Source: JAFGSZ01 sp964492185
Lineage (GTDB): Bacteria > Bacteroidota > Bacteroidia > Bacteroidales > UBA10428
Assembly (NCBI GenBank): GCA_964492185.1
Contig: CAZBJH010000051.1
Location: forward strand, 1 to 21,930
Reading direction: 5' to 3'
DNA length: 21,930 nt
The notes below the pieces were generated by a model. The model was not told the origin of the DNA. It did not search any database and was given only the letters and a program-made list of their open reading frames with translations. Numbering within the stretch: the first letter of the stretch is position 1; each line of letters begins with the position of its first letter. Below are positions 1-6,067 of the stretch, in pieces. Made by a program: the position numbers and the translations under genes.

Positions 1-2
1 AG

Positions 3-233
3 ATCACACCAGGGTCAACGATGACCATTGTGTTTGACAAAGGGAATAATTCCCCGGGGGCGATTAGTGAGATTGTTCAATCACCCTTTCATTTTGTAGG
101 GTCATTAAAGTTGAATGATCATGCTGAACTGGCATGCATCTCAAATATGGATAAAAGATTTGAATCGACAGGACACCCGCGATTAGAAAACCTCAGGTTA
201 GTTATTGACCGAAGTAAAAAAGTGCCAGAATAA
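3..233 (+). pseudogene. IS1634-type (IS4 superfamily) transposase remnant
   Basis: The reading frame is open from the left edge to a stop at 231-233. The segment DKGNNS followed about 17 residues later by FHFVGSLK and then by a His-x-x-Leu region is the layout around the second catalytic Asp of IS1634-type transposases (family knowledge: the DKGNNS Asp is part of the DDE triad). Only about 76 codons are visible, whereas family members are usually around 500 residues or more, and no IS1634-like coding is seen after position 233. The ATG at 21 is internal, not a real start. The gene may extend to the left of the window, so the 5' part cannot be judged, but the 3' part is clearly missing. I read it as a dead insertion-sequence fragment. 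Confidence 0.7.
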
Positions 234-615
234 TTTGGATTACAACATAGAAGGAAGTAATCGCTCAGAGTCCTATCCTGAATACAACGATCACTGTTGA
301 ATTACTTTGCAAAAGGGGATATGAATTTTGACAAGGAAGGATAATATTGTTGGTAATATTATACGGATCGGTTATTTTGTGTTAAATCCGGGTTGGACTG
401 AATGTAACCTCCTATCTATTTTACTGTTAAAGTGTTATTTAAAGCATTTGTATTTTATTTTCAACATTAATTTGGCGGTAATAACTGTTCGACTTTAAAA
501 ATGTGGTTTTATTCATCTGATCCTGCTAATGAATATAGTAGTAACCCGAACCTACTGAGGTAATGCCTTAAGTTTATCTTCCTATATTAACAATTATAAG
601 ATTTTCATCTTTTTG
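234..615. other. Non-coding AT-rich spacer after IS remnant
   Basis: About 380 bases with no supported gene on either strand. I looked for continuation of the transposase reading frame and for terminal inverted repeats of an insertion sequence and saw neither. It is probably decayed DNA downstream of the IS fragment plus the 3' flank of the minus-strand lipoprotein gene. Confidence 0.5.
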
Positions 616-1182
616 TTATTGTTTCCTTTTGTTCAATAATTTTTGGAATGTTGAATCCTCATGTTCTTTAATATTTGGATTGTCAGGTTCTTCAATATTA
701 TCAAAAAACTTAAACCCTGCTTTTTCATACGCTTGGAGTAGTCTTTTATTGAAACCTTTTGCATAAAGTTCAAATGCTAAAGAATCTTCTTCATCCGGGA
801 TACTTTTGAAAGGAATATTGGGTTCTTTAAATCTATATAAGGTGGCGGTAGTATTATCATTTCCTTCAAAAAATATTGAGTCGCCATAATCTGTAACCTT
901 AGCCGCATATTTATGTGTCAGGTATTTAAAAGAGTCGTTTTCGATTTTATATTCAAGTTTAAACCTACCCGCTTTCTGATTGTAAAAAAATACATATTGC
1001 GAATCAATGTCAAATTCGCTGTATCCGTTTACCTTTGAAAATCTATGCCACTTTCCGACCATTGATATTTCATCATCCTCAGAGAATTTATGATTTTGTG
1101 AATTACATGCATAAAGAGTCAAAACCGAAATAATAAAAAAGTAAAATAAAGGCCTTATAATATTAATCGTCTTATTTTCCAT
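616..1182 (-). CDS. Small lipoprotein of unknown function
   Basis: The 188-residue product begins with a hydrophobic signal (residues about 9-25) ending in the lipobox LYAC, so Cys26 is the likely lipidated residue and the protein is expected to be anchored to the envelope. The middle (about 40-120) starts with a VGKWHRF segment and is followed by alternating short strands (YVFFYN, RFKLEYKI, DSIFFEGND, TATLYRF), which looks like a lipocalin-like or other small beta-barrel domain; this is an impression, not a family match. The C-terminal 60 residues are charged and probably helical. A hairpin terminator lies only about 40 bases upstream of the start, so the gene needs its own promoter within 1183-1223 or readthrough; I could not identify one. 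It is not recognisably linked in function to the neighbouring xylanase. Confidence 0.75.
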   Translation of the reverse strand: MENKTINIIRPLFYFFIISVLTLYACNSQNHKFSEDDEISMVGKWHRFSKVNGYSEFDIDSQYVFFYNQKAGRFKLEYKIENDSFKYLTHKYAAKVTDYGDSIFFEGNDNTTATLYRFKEPNIPFKSIPDEEDSLAFELYAKGFNKRLLQAYEKAGFKFFDNIEEPDNPNIKEHEDSTFQKLLNKRKQ

Positions 1183-1223
1183 TTGTGTATTTTGTCAGTT
1201 AACAGAATCAGATTTTCTTAAGG

Positions 1224-1256
1224 AAAAACTGCCCGGTTTTTCACCGGGCAGTTTTT
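1224..1256. terminator. Bidirectional intrinsic terminator
   Basis: A perfect inverted repeat: AAAAACTGCCCGGT (1224-1237) and its complement at 1243-1256, with a 5-base TTTTC loop. The GC core is followed by a T-run on the plus strand and, read on the minus strand, also by a T-run, so it can stop transcription from either side. It lies between the xylanase gene and the small lipoprotein gene, both on the minus strand, and would insulate the latter from the former. Confidence 0.85.
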
Positions 1257-1261
1257 TATAC

Positions 1262-1438
1262 TTAATTAGTGTCTGTCCATAAAGTCCCATTTGCCGCGTA
1301 ACGCTTGTCCGAAAATTGATCATTCACGACTAGTAAACTCCGCGTTTTCGTACCGCGCGAGCCTTGCAAATGGAACCTTCTGAACAGATACATGTCCGGT
1401 TAAACATTTTGACTACTTTATGGACAGACACTAATTAA
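1262..1438. mobile_element. MITE-like element with 24-bp perfect terminal inverted repeats
   Basis: The two ends, 1262-1285 and 1415-1438, are perfect inverted repeats containing GTGTCTGTCCATAAAGT. Only about 130 bases lie between them, with no reading frame. Inside there is a second inverted pair, CCATTTGC at 1287-1294 and GCAAATGG at 1366-1373, so the element can fold into a long cruciform. The outer bases are palindromic (TTAATTA / TAATTAA), so the target duplication is ambiguous: either TA next to GTGTC ends, as for Tc1/mariner-IS630 elements, or AATT. A 17-bp copy of the right end recurs at 3192-3208. No transposase for it is in the window. It lies directly between two hairpins (1224-1256 and 1438-1476). 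Confidence 0.75.
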
Positions 1439-1476
1439 TCAACGTGAAATAAACAGCTTCATTATTTCACGTTGAT
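1438..1476 (-). terminator. Hairpin downstream of the xylanase gene, U-run missing
   Basis: A 15-bp perfect stem, ATCAACGTGAAATAA at 1438-1452 paired with 1462-1476, with a 9-base loop, starts 11 bases beyond the xylanase stop codon. It is well placed as that gene's terminator, but on the minus strand the stem is followed by the end of the MITE-like element rather than by a T-run. The element may have inserted at the foot of the hairpin. It could serve as an mRNA 3'-end stabiliser rather than as a true terminator. Confidence 0.6.
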
Positions 1477-1487
1477 GTAATGCGGAA

Positions 1488-2636
1488 TTAATCCACTATT
1501 TCCCACTGTGCATTTACATGAGTGGTATAATTCGAATATTGTGCGCAGGCGCTGCCATTGCTGGTTCTGCCATATCCATCAAGTTTCATGTTGGTACCCC
1601 TATTTACTAAATAGTAGTAACCATCGCCCGTTGAAACCAGGCTCCACTGTGCATTCTCATGTTGAGTGACATCTGAATATTGTGCGCAGGCGCTGCCATT
1701 GCTGGTTCTACCATATCCATCAAGTTTCATGTTGGTGGCTTGGTTTATCAGATAATAATAATCCGAACCTGCTGAAGTAATGTTCCAGTGAGCGTTTTGA
1801 TGGGTTGTATTAGCCCACTGTCCTACATCTTCGCCATTATTCGTTCTACCCATGCCATCTAAGTATAAACCTGTCCCTCTGTTTCTGAGCTGTTTTACAC
1901 CGGTGGGAACGCCGCCCCCGCCTCCGCCTCCGCTGCCTGCATCCCAAATAGTAACGTTACTATACCCGCTAACATTATCACCCCATGTTTCGGTAACCAT
2001 TATCGCGGGAATATCCATCTGACCCAAAGTGTGTCCTAATTGACTCCATTTGTTATAGTGGTTAGCAAATGTAATAACACGATTTTGTCCGGTAGGCGCC
2101 TTCTGTGTTCTACTACTGTATATCTGTGTAAAACCATAGCCACCGTCAATGTTTTCACCGTTTACTGGATTTATGTATACGTTATAATTACCGCCGTCGC
2201 TGCTTAGGCTGCCAAGATATTGACCACCGGTAGGCGCTACAGAGCCCCAGTTCTCATTGACATAATATTCATAATATGGGTTTCGGGTCCACCCATACCA
2301 GCCGAAAGTTCCTCCGCCGGAGTTTGAATAGGCTCCCTGATTATAGCCAATTCTATAGGTTGGAGAACCATTAGAATATCCTTTACCGCAGGTGAAATTA
2401 CCTGAAAACCCACTCCATGAAATAGAGTAGTTGCCGCCTGAACCATTTTGATAGTCAGCATAACCAGTACTCCCGTCACTTTTCCAAAATGACCAGAAAA
2501 AGCCATCATGGGTACCAGATTCATAAGATTTTAATTGAACCTCCGGAGCGGCCTCCTCCAAGTTATCTTCTGAACAACCGGAGAACAGTAGTAGAGTTAG
2601 TACAATTACTGTTGGATAACTAAATAATTTTTTCAT
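1488..2636 (-). CDS. Secreted GH11 endo-1,4-beta-xylanase with ricin-type (CBM13-like) lectin domain
   Basis: The 382-residue protein hydrolyses internal beta-1,4 links of xylan by the retaining GH11 mechanism (family knowledge). A lipoprotein signal ends in LFSGC (Cys21), so it is probably cell-surface anchored. The GH11 domain spans about 42-232: HDGFFWSFW at its start, the nucleophile Glu123 in YYEYYV, PTG at 182, ITFANHYN around 188-195, and the acid/base Glu216 in MVTETWG, followed by SNVTIWD. Both catalytic Glu are present. A run of glycines (about 235-242) is the linker to three repeats of about 47 residues (246-382), each with a LDGxGRTxNG segment and a late N-A-Q/H-W, typical of a beta-trefoil carbohydrate-binding module. 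The second and third repeats are almost identical at DNA level. No SusC/SusD pair or other glycoside hydrolase is adjacent, so it does not sit in a visible polysaccharide-utilisation locus. Confidence 0.92.
   Translation of the reverse strand: MKKLFSYPTVIVLTLLLFSGCSEDNLEEAAPEVQLKSYESGTHDGFFWSFWKSDGSTGYADYQNGSGGNYSISWSGFSGNFTCGKGYSNGSPTYRIGYNQGAYSNSGGGTFGWYGWTRNPYYEYYVNENWGSVAPTGGQYLGSLSSDGGNYNVYINPVNGENIDGGYGFTQIYSSRTQKAPTGQNRVITFANHYNKWSQLGHTLGQMDIPAIMVTETWGDNVSGYSNVTIWDAGSGGGGGGGVPTGVKQLRNRGTGLYLDGMGRTNNGEDVGQWANTTHQNAHWNITSAGSDYYYLINQATNMKLDGYGRTSNGSACAQYSDVTQHENAQWSLVSTGDGYYYLVNRGTNMKLDGYGRTSNGSACAQYSNYTTHVNAQWEIVD
1534..1736 (-). repeat. 62-bp direct repeat within the lectin domain
   Basis: Positions 1534-1595 and 1675-1736 are identical at 61 of 62 bases (the difference is at 1569 versus 1710). 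The spacing is 141 bases, exactly 47 codons, so the copies correspond to the second and third lectin repeats. Identity this high, including third codon positions, points to recent duplication or gene conversion rather than only selection on the protein. The first repeat of the domain is clearly diverged. Confidence 0.9.
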
Positions 2637-3191
2637 AATTAGATTGTTTGGTTAGTAAATTAGTTAATTATAATAGACATTCCATAACTGGGTGAGTTTA
2701 TTTTTGTTTTGTTATTTGCCTGTAGGTTACGCCCTTCAACGTGCAATGGGGGTTAAGGTATACCCGGCCATCCGAACATTTGTACCGGGATTATACCCAA
2801 TTCCATAATTAATTTTTTAGTTGTTTCATGTTAGTTAATTATAGTTGATTAAAAAATATAGTTGTTGGTTTTATTATTTGGGCTGTTAGAGTGGACATGA
2901 AAACACGATGACTTTATTCCTATTATAATTAGTGGCATAAGACTGTGATAAGGGTTGTTTTGATTAAATCAATAACGAAGTAAATTATACTTTGCTTTTA
3001 TGACTTATCCGTGCGTAACAATTTTTGGTAGAGCTGTAACATATTGGACTGCATCTTTTATTTGGTGGTTTTTTATGTACGTTAGCTGTTCATTATAATT
3101 GTATTTTCCGAACATTTGTTTATTGGATTAGACCACAATAATATAATTTGTTGGTATTGATATCGGGGGATTAAAACCATCTTACTTAGAG
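2637..3191. other. Long AT-rich spacer upstream of the xylanase gene
   Basis: About 555 bases without a supported gene. It must contain the xylanase promoter, but I found no clear TAnnTTTG box on the minus strand. A 13-bp direct repeat, TCCGAACATTTGT, occurs at 2771-2783 and 3107-3119. Whether these are regulatory sites or chance repeats in AT-rich DNA cannot be told from one copy of the region. Confidence 0.45.
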
Positions 3192-3208
3192 TTTATGGAC
3201 AGACACTA
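3192..3208. repeat. Solo copy of the MITE-like terminal repeat
   Basis: TTTATGGACAGACACTA is identical over 17 bases to the right end of the element at 1417-1433, including the flanking TA. The sequence to its left does not match the interior of the first element, and no matching left end was found nearby. It is therefore a truncated copy or the end of a different, larger element of the same family. Confidence 0.75.
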
Positions 3209-3289
3209 TTTAGCTAAAGCTGAGCTCGTCCAATATTGTTCCCTTTGATCACGATCTCCCGTTGGTCGGTTCGACCTCGGTTCCTATTG

Positions 3290-3402
3290 TTTGATGAACC
3301 GCCCGGTACGTGGCCCGCGCGTTGGGGTGTCCCGACCAAGAGGTGCGGGACAGTTTGTGAGAGGCGAGCTGGCGGACTTTAGTCCGTCAGCCGTCTACGA
3401 TT
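3290..3402 (+). ncRNA. Possible 3' end (domains V-VI) of a degenerate group II intron
   Basis: A GC-rich island in AT-rich surroundings that folds into three consecutive hairpins: 3302-3310 with 3318-3326 (one A-C mismatch, two G-T pairs), 3328-3337 with 3342-3352 (AAGA loop, one bulged G), and 3368-3377 with 3382-3391 (10 bp, TTTA loop). The strings GAACCGCCCGGTACG, GTGAGAGG and TCTACGATT occur in the order expected for domain V, the V-VI linker and the end of domain VI in bacterial group II introns. Compared with that pattern, the middle hairpin looks like an extra insertion. No reverse transcriptase gene or 5' intron end is present, so at best this is a truncated, inactive relic. The match is from memory of the motif, and another structured repeat is possible. 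Confidence 0.4.
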
Positions 3403-3420
3403 AGCAAACGTTTTCATGTG

Positions 3421-3950
3421 TTATTCAATAGGAATAATATTTTTTAATTCCATCTTTATCCAATTATATGAAGAAAATGAATCGGTAACTTTGATTTCTT
3501 CAAATGTATACTGATAAATTTAGTATTTACAAAATACTTCAGGCACAAGCTTTGTTAAGCCCATTTTTTTATAATTATCGTACCATGACCACGGAAATAA
3601 TTTACCATTCGAATCCCTGTAGCCAACAGATATACTTTCTGATTCTTGGATAATGCTATTCATAGCCTTATAACTCTGATAATCGAAATTAATATCATAA
3701 GTGTAAATCTGAGGAATTCTAATTCGAAAGTAAGCTTTAGCAATAAAATACTTGTTTCCAATTATCCAATACAAATTATCTTTTGGCAATCCATTTATCT
3801 TAATAATAATACTGAGTATCGAGCTATCTTTAGTAATTAACCCCTTGACATTTTCCAAATAAAAAATCGAGTCTTCCTCCTCAAATATTTTAAACTTACG
3901 AATTTTGTCTTTCTTAATTTGGTTATCTACTTTATAACATGCTGTCATTC
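3421..3950 (-). pseudogene. 3' part of an unknown gene, with an in-frame stop
   Basis: On the minus strand a frame runs from the junction near 3950 to a TAA at 3520-3522 and then stays open in the same frame for 32 more codons to a TAA at 3421-3423. The downstream part is protein-like, with segments such as TFEEIKVTDSF and NWIKMELK, so the first stop may be a nonsense mutation in a longer protein. The open frame also extends left of the junction to an ATG at 4017, but those residues overlap the LamG gene in another frame and are probably not real. The first ATG after the junction is at 3946-3948. There is no signal peptide. The sequence has aromatic-rich strand segments (LYWIIGNKYFIAKAYFRI) and is very AT-rich; I do not recognise a family. 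Confidence 0.5.
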
Positions 3951-4309
3951 GTAAATTCCAGTTCAAACAATATCCTGATATCCGGATTTGCCTGCATATG
4001 AAAAAACTTTTGTTCACTCAGTCCTCCGCGGTCAACCCTGAAAATTACCTCCAAAGTAAATTCATCCAGTCCAATTAATGGATTGTCAGGTATGGTTACC
4101 ATATCATCATTGCCGTCAAATAAAAAGGCACTGTGGCTATTGACCCCGATAATCACCGGGTTGCCACTTGTGGTAACAGAAATTCCATTGATTTCACTCA
4201 GGCTGTTAAATCTCCAGCAGGTATAGGTTGTATCGCTTGCAAATAACTGAAAGCCGTGAAATAAGAAAATAAATAATACCGTTCGTTTCAAAAATCCATT
4301 CATGATCAA
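3932..4309 (-). pseudogene. Truncated secreted LamG-domain (concanavalin A-like) protein
   Basis: The 125-residue reading frame starts with a signal peptide (hydrophobic about 8-24, likely cleavage after FAS). It continues into a pattern seen in Bacteroidota LamG/concanavalin-like domains: a WRFNSL segment, then AFLFDGNDDMVTIPDNPLIGLDEFTLEVIF cut short at the RILFELEF strand. Such domains normally run for about 150-220 residues with further strands, so roughly the second half is missing. The frame ends at 3932 within a few codons of where the pattern is lost, exactly where the coding signal of another frame begins. I read this as a deletion or recombination junction at about 3935-3955. The protein may still be secreted but is unlikely to fold as a complete lectin-like domain. 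Confidence 0.6.
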
Positions 4310-4475
4310 TTACATCAATATCGTTATGATAAAAAGTCATGAAAATAATAAAAAAATGTTATCAGCATACATATTCCTGATATTAATAAAGTATTCCGTA
4401 ATCCAACTTTTTTCTTTACATTTATAAGTCACTCTTCCACTAAACATTTTAACCAAAACTTTTAAACACGCAACC

Positions 4476-5033
4476 ATGATCTATTTTATTATTGCCCTGG
4501 TAGTCCTGTTATTAATTATAGCAGGTCTTTACAATTCCCTTATTAAAAAAAAGAATGATGTAGGAAAAGCTTTTGCTTCAGTAGATGTGATGCTGAAGAA
4601 GCGATACGATCTGATACCTAACCTGGTTGAGACGGTAAAAACCTACATGAAACATGAGAAAAGCCTGCTCACTGAGCTTACTGACCTGAGGACAAAAGCT
4701 GTTGCAGGCGACATTTCGGATGACGAACGTGTAGATATTGAAAATAAAATTGCCAAAGGTGTTTCAGGCCTGATGGTAGCTGTTGAAAATTATCCTGATC
4801 TGAAAGCAAGCCAGAATTTCATTCAGTTACAGGGCGCCTGGAATGAGGTGGAAGAGCAGATTTCGGCATCAAGAAGAGCATACAACGCCGCCGTGACAAT
4901 CTTCAATAATGGTGTGGAGACATTTCCGTCAAACATGATGGCCGGGATGATGAACTATAAAACAAAAATGCTTTTTGAAATACCGGATAGCGAAAGAAAA
5001 AATATTCATGCTGCAGATCTTTTTAACAAATAA
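4476..5033 (+). CDS. lemA: LemA family membrane protein
   Basis: The 185-residue protein has one N-terminal transmembrane segment (residues about 2-20). The LemA signature follows: YNSLIKKKNDV, then ASVDVMLKKRYDLIPNLVETVKTYMKHE. The rest is a long helical domain with NFIQLQ and the late YN-x-x-V-x-x-F-N-x-x-V-x-x-FP motif, ending FEIPDSER. Length and layout are normal for the family. LemA proteins are helical-bundle envelope proteins whose biochemical role is still unclear. It is followed after 15 bases by the DUF3137 gene on the same strand, and the two are almost certainly co-transcribed. Upstream it is divergent from the truncated LamG gene, so the promoter should lie in 4310-4475. Confidence 0.93.
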   Translation: MIYFIIALVVLLLIIAGLYNSLIKKKNDVGKAFASVDVMLKKRYDLIPNLVETVKTYMKHEKSLLTELTDLRTKAVAGDISDDERVDIENKIAKGVSGLMVAVENYPDLKASQNFIQLQGAWNEVEEQISASRRAYNAAVTIFNNGVETFPSNMMAGMMNYKTKMLFEIPDSERKNIHAADLFNK

Positions 5034-5048
5034 TACCAAAAACAATCA

Positions 5049-6014
5049 ATGATGAACAAGGATAAAAATTTCAAAGATTTTTACGAACAGACATTAGTCC
5101 CAGAGCTCATCATGCTTGACCGGGAACGAAAAAAAGTGGACCGCCGTGTAATATTAATCGTTCTGATTACTGTCATTGCCATTATCATTGAAGCGAAAAT
5201 CATCCCGGAGGATGCCGGTGATTGGAAATTTGTCATTCAGCCACTGACCGGAATTCTTGGTTTTATCCTGATTAGTGTTGTCAGCAAAAACTACAGGCTG
5301 AACTTCAAAAACAAGATTATTTCCAAAATATCCACTTTCGTGGATAAAAACATGCAATACACGCCTGAAGGAACGGTTCCGGAAGAAGAGTTTATACGAA
5401 GTGCTATTTTTCAGCACTCATGTGATAAATACAAGGGCGAAGATCATTTTAGAGGTACACTTGGAAAAACAGCCGTCGAATTTTCTGAAGTAGTGGCCCA
5501 GTATGTAACAAGAACCGGCAGTGGTTCGAGTCGTAAAGAAACCTACCACACTTTTTTTAAAGGTATATTTTTTGTGGCCGACTTCAATAAGCATTTTAAA
5601 ACACATACCATTGTTTTACCTGATACAGCAGAACGATTGTTTGGCAAGATGGGGCAAAAACTCCAGTCATTGGCAATTAACAGGGGGGAGCTGATCAGGC
5701 TGGAAGACCCTGAGTTCGAAAAAGAATTCTGTGTGTATGGTGACGATCAGGTCGAAGCAAGATACATCCTCTCTCCGTCACTGATGCAACGGATACTCGA
5801 ATTTAAGCGAAAATGGAATACAAAGGTATATCTCTCATTCCGTGATTCAAAAGTATATATCGCGATCAGGATGACGAAAAATTTGTTTGAAACCCGGCTT
5901 TTTAAATCAGTGGTCGATTACAATTTTATCGAAGAGAATATGCGGTACCTCATATTGCTTACAGGGATAGTTGAAGATCTGAACCTTAACACCCGGATAT
6001 GGACCAAAACCTGA
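5049..6014 (+). CDS. DUF3137 domain membrane protein
   Basis: The 321-residue protein has two hydrophobic segments near the N-terminus (about 34-52 and 62-79) separated by a short loop, then a mostly soluble domain. The arrangement of an N-terminal FYEQTLVPEL-like helix, two membrane spans, and a later IFQHSCDKYKGEDHFRG... IFFVADFNKHF region is what I know from DUF3137 proteins, which are commonly encoded beside lemA. The family function is unknown; a scaffold or membrane-quality role with LemA is only an inference. Two ATG codons lie in tandem (5049 and 5052) and either could be used. It ends 53 bases before the convergent DUF748 gene; no clear terminator hairpin was found in that gap. Confidence 0.85.
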   Translation: MMNKDKNFKDFYEQTLVPELIMLDRERKKVDRRVILIVLITVIAIIIEAKIIPEDAGDWKFVIQPLTGILGFILISVVSKNYRLNFKNKIISKISTFVDKNMQYTPEGTVPEEEFIRSAIFQHSCDKYKGEDHFRGTLGKTAVEFSEVVAQYVTRTGSGSSRKETYHTFFKGIFFVADFNKHFKTHTIVLPDTAERLFGKMGQKLQSLAINRGELIRLEDPEFEKEFCVYGDDQVEARYILSPSLMQRILEFKRKWNTKVYLSFRDSKVYIAIRMTKNLFETRLFKSVVDYNFIEENMRYLILLTGIVEDLNLNTRIWTKT

Positions 6015-6067
6015 ATGATAAAAAATCGTTATTCAGAAAATCCGGTTTATTATAACTTCTTCCCGCA

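Noticed and set aside
1534..1736. Direct repeats in the xylanase as a possible CRISPR or mobile repeat
   Set aside because: Only two copies with a spacing of exactly 47 codons in frame with lectin repeats, so they are protein-domain repeats.
2237..2524. 95-codon frame on the minus strand inside the xylanase gene
   Set aside because: It is in another frame of a clearly coding GH11 region with both catalytic residues intact, and its product has no recognisable features.
3957..4017. N-terminal part of the 165-codon frame starting at 4017
   Set aside because: It overlaps the LamG coding sequence in a different frame and lacks protein-like character until after about 3950, so the start at 4017 is not accepted.
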